Shown one piece after another: positions 23,613 through 25,962 of a DNA stretch of 25,962 nt; position 1 is the stretch's first letter; each line of letters opens with the position of its first letter. The notes beneath the pieces were generated by a model, which did not search any database, was not told the DNA's origin, and saw nothing but the letters and a program-made list of their open reading frames with translations. This DNA is from JBBRQP01 sp038226175 (GTDB taxonomy: Bacteria; Cyanobacteriota; Cyanobacteriia; Gloeobacterales; Anthocerotibacteraceae). The position numbers were made by a program, and so were the translations under genes. The stretch covers positions 1 through 25,962 of the forward strand of contig JBBRQP010000040.1 of assembly GCA_038226175.1 (NCBI GenBank), read 5' to 3'.

Positions 23613-23902
23613 GGAGATGACCTGCTAAACCGTGCTATCTCTAGTTTGACATCTTGCCGCCACTATCGCCGTAAGGCTTAGCGAGGAATTGCTTGCATTG
23701 TCCCAAGAATTTTCTGCTCACAGGGAGTTGTACCACTTTATCCTCCACAGACTTACACCTAGTGGCCTTAGGCATACCTCTTGCACAGTTGTGTCGCACG
23801 ATAGTTGAGCGGCTGACTAGCAGACTTACCAATACAATAATTAATAGCCTGATTCTCCCTTCCCTAACCCGCAAAGTCTACTTCACACCAAGCGATAGTC
23901 GA
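23613..23902. other. Poorly conserved gap before the DUF2252 gene
   Basis: About 290 bp between divergent genes. It contains open frames on both strands, none with a good start codon or ribosome-binding site, and nothing that resembles a known protein. Promoters for both neighbours should lie here but I could not place them. Confidence 0.4.
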
Positions 23903-25057
23903 TTGAACGTACGTAAACGCATTGAACAGTTTAATCAAGGGCGCGATCCCCAACTCTTACAACGCAAATATCAGGCGATGACAGTCAGTGCGTTTGTGTT
24001 TTTGCGGGGCAGCTGTCATCTATTTTGGCAGGATTGGTCTCATGTGCCTGTGCTTGATGCTGCGCCAGCGGTATGGGCATGTGGTGATCTTCATCTAGAA
24101 AACTTTGGGGTCTATCGCGGGGTTGATCGACAGCTACATTTTGATATCAATGATTTTGATGATAGTTGTTTTGCGCCCTGTAGTTGGGATCTAACCCGTT
24201 TGATCACGAGTTTATTGGTTGCAGCTGATGATTTGAAGCTCAGTAAATCATCGGCTTTGGCGATTGCCAGTGCGGGTCTAAAAACCTATCGCGAGACCTT
24301 ATAAAACCCTATCTGTGAGCCATTTGTGATGACTGGTGCCATCGGTGAGCTTTTGGATGAGCTGGAGCACCGCAACGATGGTGATTTTTTGGCAAAGCGT
24401 ACGATATTAACAAAGCGTAACCGTAAGCTGCGTTTGGATCATAAACGGACTTTTGCTCTGGCAGAGGCGGATCTGGCGCAATTGACCCAAGCTCTAGCTG
24501 AAGATGCGCCTCAGTACCGGGTTTTGGATGGTGCGATCCGGGTTGCTGGGACTGGCAGCTTAGGACTGAAACGCTATCTGCTTTTGGTAACTGATAAAAA
24601 TTTAGCGGATACGCCCCTTTTGATGGAACTGAAACAAGCGCATCCTTCATCCCTAGAACCTTTTTTATCCATTGCCCAACCTAAGTGGTCAACCTTAGCC
24701 CAACGTGTTATTGCCATCCAAAAGCAGATGCAAGCTAGTCCGCTACCACACCTTCAGGCGTTAAATCTTGAGGGCACGAGCTATATTTGGCGTGAATTAC
24801 AACCGAGTGAAGACCGTCTGAAGTTGGGAGCATGGGCTAAGTCTGAACGTCAATTAGGCGAGACTGTCGCAAGCATGACGCGGTTGTTGGCACAGGCGCA
24901 GCTGAGGAGTATTTCTGGAACGGCTGATCCCACCACACTTAGGAGCTTTGCCCAGCAGTCAGCTTGGTGTAAGCCACTGCTTGATTATGCGCAAAGTTAT
25001 AGCCGTCAAGTAAAGCATGACTGGCAAGTCTTTAGGCATGAGTTGGGTATGGATTAG
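23903..25057 (+). pseudogene. DUF2252 gene interrupted by an in-frame TAA
   Basis: DUF2252 proteins are kinase-fold-like proteins of about 380-440 residues and unknown function. The first part has RIEQFNQGRDPQLLQRKYQ, FLRGSCHLFWQDW, the HxD-like core CGDLHLENFG and DINDFDDSCFAPCSWDLTRL. It then meets TAA at 24302-24304, directly after TYRETL. The very same frame continues (NPICEPFVMTG, ELLDELEHRNDGDFLAKRT) to AGTGSLGLKRYLLLV and a normal C-terminus stopping at 25057. So one nonsense codon splits an otherwise intact gene of about 384 codons; CAA to TAA would be a single change. The start is uncertain: TTG at 23903 fits the family N-terminus, while the frame is open to 23693. The downstream piece has GTG at 24326 and could in principle be made separately. 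Confidence 0.8.
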
Positions 25058-25093
25058 TTAAAATCGGGGTATTAATTTGGGCATCTTGAAGAG

Positions 25094-25348
25094 GTGGGTT
25101 CTAACAAAGAAGCTGTGGGAGATACAATTCAGAATGATTTAATTAAAATTATGGACTCATTGCCTGAAGGACTATACAGAGTAAGTACGACAGTAAATGA
25201 TATTCAGATAGACTATAGTATATTTGAGTTGTCGAACAAAATTATAAATATCGGACGAATTACAATTCCAAAATCATCAAAACTATCAAGGTTCAAGGAA
25301 GTTACGTACAGAAGAAAGAAACTTAATCGAGGCGTTATTAGCTGGTAA
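25094..25348 (+). CDS. AT-rich hypothetical fragment
   Basis: An 84-codon open frame beginning GTG, with text such as DTIQNDLIKIMDSLPEGLYR and NKIINIGRITIP that looks like a real protein and not noise. I do not recognise it. From about 25290 on, the frame runs out of register over the start of the DUF6984-like remnant; a one-base change in TTCAAGG would join the two frames as SRFRKLRTEE. It may therefore be the front of one larger decayed gene or a separate small gene. The composition, near one third G+C, differs from the rest of the window. Confidence 0.35.
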   Translation: MGSNKEAVGDTIQNDLIKIMDSLPEGLYRVSTTVNDIQIDYSIFELSNKIINIGRITIPKSSKLSRFKEVTYRRKKLNRGVISW

Positions 25349-25624
25349 ACCTGAGGCTACGGATATAATATCCTTTGACTGCTCTGTGATTGATTTAGAT
25401 GATGGCGGAATGGGAAGTCTTAAATTTTGTAATAATGCACAAGGTAAGCGTGTTTTTGGTAAAGTTCTGAGTGAAGCAGATATTTAGATGAAGATGGTAT
25501 TCTGATTAGCATCGTGATAAATTTGGATAACAATGGAGAAATATATGAGTTGGATATGTGGAAGGTTGATTTTTCTCCTTTGAGATATTATCCTGAACCA
25601 TCTAAATTGAGATTAATATGCTAA
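25296..25624 (+). pseudogene. DUF6984-like gene with frameshift
   Basis: Read from 25296, the frame gives RKLRTEERNLIEALLAGK, then VIDLDDGGMGSLKFC and GKVLSEADI before TAG at 25485-25487. Shifting frame at that point continues the family text DEDGILISIVINLDNNGEIY and ELDMWKVDFSPLRYYPEP to TAA at 25622-25624. One T is missing: ATT TTA GAT would restore the frame. The DDGGMGS and ELDMWKVDFSPL motifs match my memory of DUF6984, a small family found in accessory regions and sometimes near polymorphic toxins. No ATG start is seen in frame. It is inactive as it stands, and AT-rich, which suggests horizontal origin. Confidence 0.6.
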
Positions 25625-25820
25625 CCAGTCATATATTAGGCTAACAATTTTTAATTTATGAGGCACAGACTTTATTAAGACCAAATTCACTTCAGTTATT
25701 TAGTAATAAATGAATGGCGTTTAGATGTTCGCATGTACATGAGTTGTTGAGATATTAGAGCCGCCCCAAAAATTCCCGGAAAAATTTCCTTCCCAACTGC
25801 AAGATCTATATACCCTTTTA
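25625..25820. other. AT-rich non-coding stretch
   Basis: Between the DUF6984 remnant and the insertion-sequence end. No gene was found. Around 25765-25790 there is an imperfect dyad of AAAAATTCCC and GGAAAAATTT, possibly the scar of another element. Confidence 0.4.
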
Positions 25821-25962
25821 GGGGACTGTAAATTAGATTGTGTCAAAGGCCAAAATGCAATAAACCCCATCTCAGAAACAAGGAGTGGAGCATGACCTTC
25901 CGACCAGAATTAATCGATGATAGGCACGTGGCGCAGCCATATTACTCAAGGACTATCGCAAC
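25821..25962 (+). mobile_element. Left end of an IS256-type element with disrupted transposase start
   Basis: GGGGACTGTAAATTAGATTG, continuing TGTCAAAG (25821-25848), resembles the terminal inverted repeat typical of IS256-family elements. AAGGAG (25880-25885) precedes ATG 25892, and the frame reads MTFRPELID, the common start of IS256-type transposases. Next, one expects a codon for E and then LLKDYRNPED; the text LLKDYRN is present at 25942-25962, but displaced by about 20 bp and in another frame. The intervening bases (about 25919-25941) look like an insertion. The rest of the element lies outside the window, so its right end and target duplication are unknown. Confidence 0.6.

Noticed and set aside
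23641..23874. A 77-codon minus-strand frame with a hydrophobic start and cysteines
   Set aside because: It starts with TTG, has no ribosome-binding site, and overlaps the poorly conserved front of the DUF2252 frame; nothing recognisable. Kept only as a remote possibility.

Overview
The window is chromosomal DNA of a cyanobacterium. The evidence is an allophycocyanin beta-type phycobiliprotein, a plant-type [2Fe-2S] ferredoxin, a DUF3493 membrane protein, AMIN-domain envelope proteins and a cyanobacterial omega subunit of RNA polymerase. Base composition looks near 48-50% G+C by eye. I found no copy of the HIP1 octamer GCGATCGC, which is very frequent in many cyanobacteria, so a lineage without HIP1 enrichment is likely. 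I cannot name the species. No rRNA, tRNA or CRISPR array was seen.

Layout. 1-151: C-terminal tail of an Rpn/DUF4351 protein. 171-3330 (minus): compact housekeeping cluster read aminotransferase > gmk > rpoZ > coaBC, with overlapping or nearly touching ends and a coaBC start that is not ATG. 3529-4821 (plus): a divergent, solitary apcB-like gene followed after 3 bp by a Tat-type metallophosphatase. 4814-5635 (minus): exported TPR protein. 5736-7447 (plus): aspartase-like lyase and a DUF3493 protein. 7479-10428 (minus): an N-terminally truncated Rpn gene, purH, and a conserved gene broken by one in-frame TGA. 10537-11042 (plus): a small unknown gene translationally coupled to iscX. 11043-14340 (minus): a decayed duplicate of the 3' end of a GH63-type glucosidase gene, a ferredoxin gene, and the intact glucosidase. 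14681-17684 (plus): an ABC1/UbiB kinase, then a Xre/RES-type toxin-antitoxin pair with its own promoter. 17681-21064 (minus): a large AMIN-AMIN-linker-beta-barrel envelope protein. 21196-22569 (plus): succinate-semialdehyde dehydrogenase-like enzyme. 22573-23612 (minus): a coupled pair of cyanobacterial membrane proteins. 23903-25057 (plus): a DUF2252 gene split by one in-frame TAA. 25058-25962: an AT-rich island with a frameshifted DUF6984-like gene, and the left end of an IS256-type element whose transposase start is interrupted by about 20 bp.

Together the window mixes stable core functions (CoA, purine and guanylate synthesis, transcription, GABA-shunt type metabolism, light harvesting) with a notable number of decaying genes: two single-nonsense interruptions, one truncated nuclease, one frameshifted gene, one broken duplicate and one damaged insertion sequence. 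The right edge is the clearest accessory region. The most interesting intact units are the toxin-antitoxin operon, the iscX pair, the apcB-phosphatase pair and the AMIN-barrel protein.
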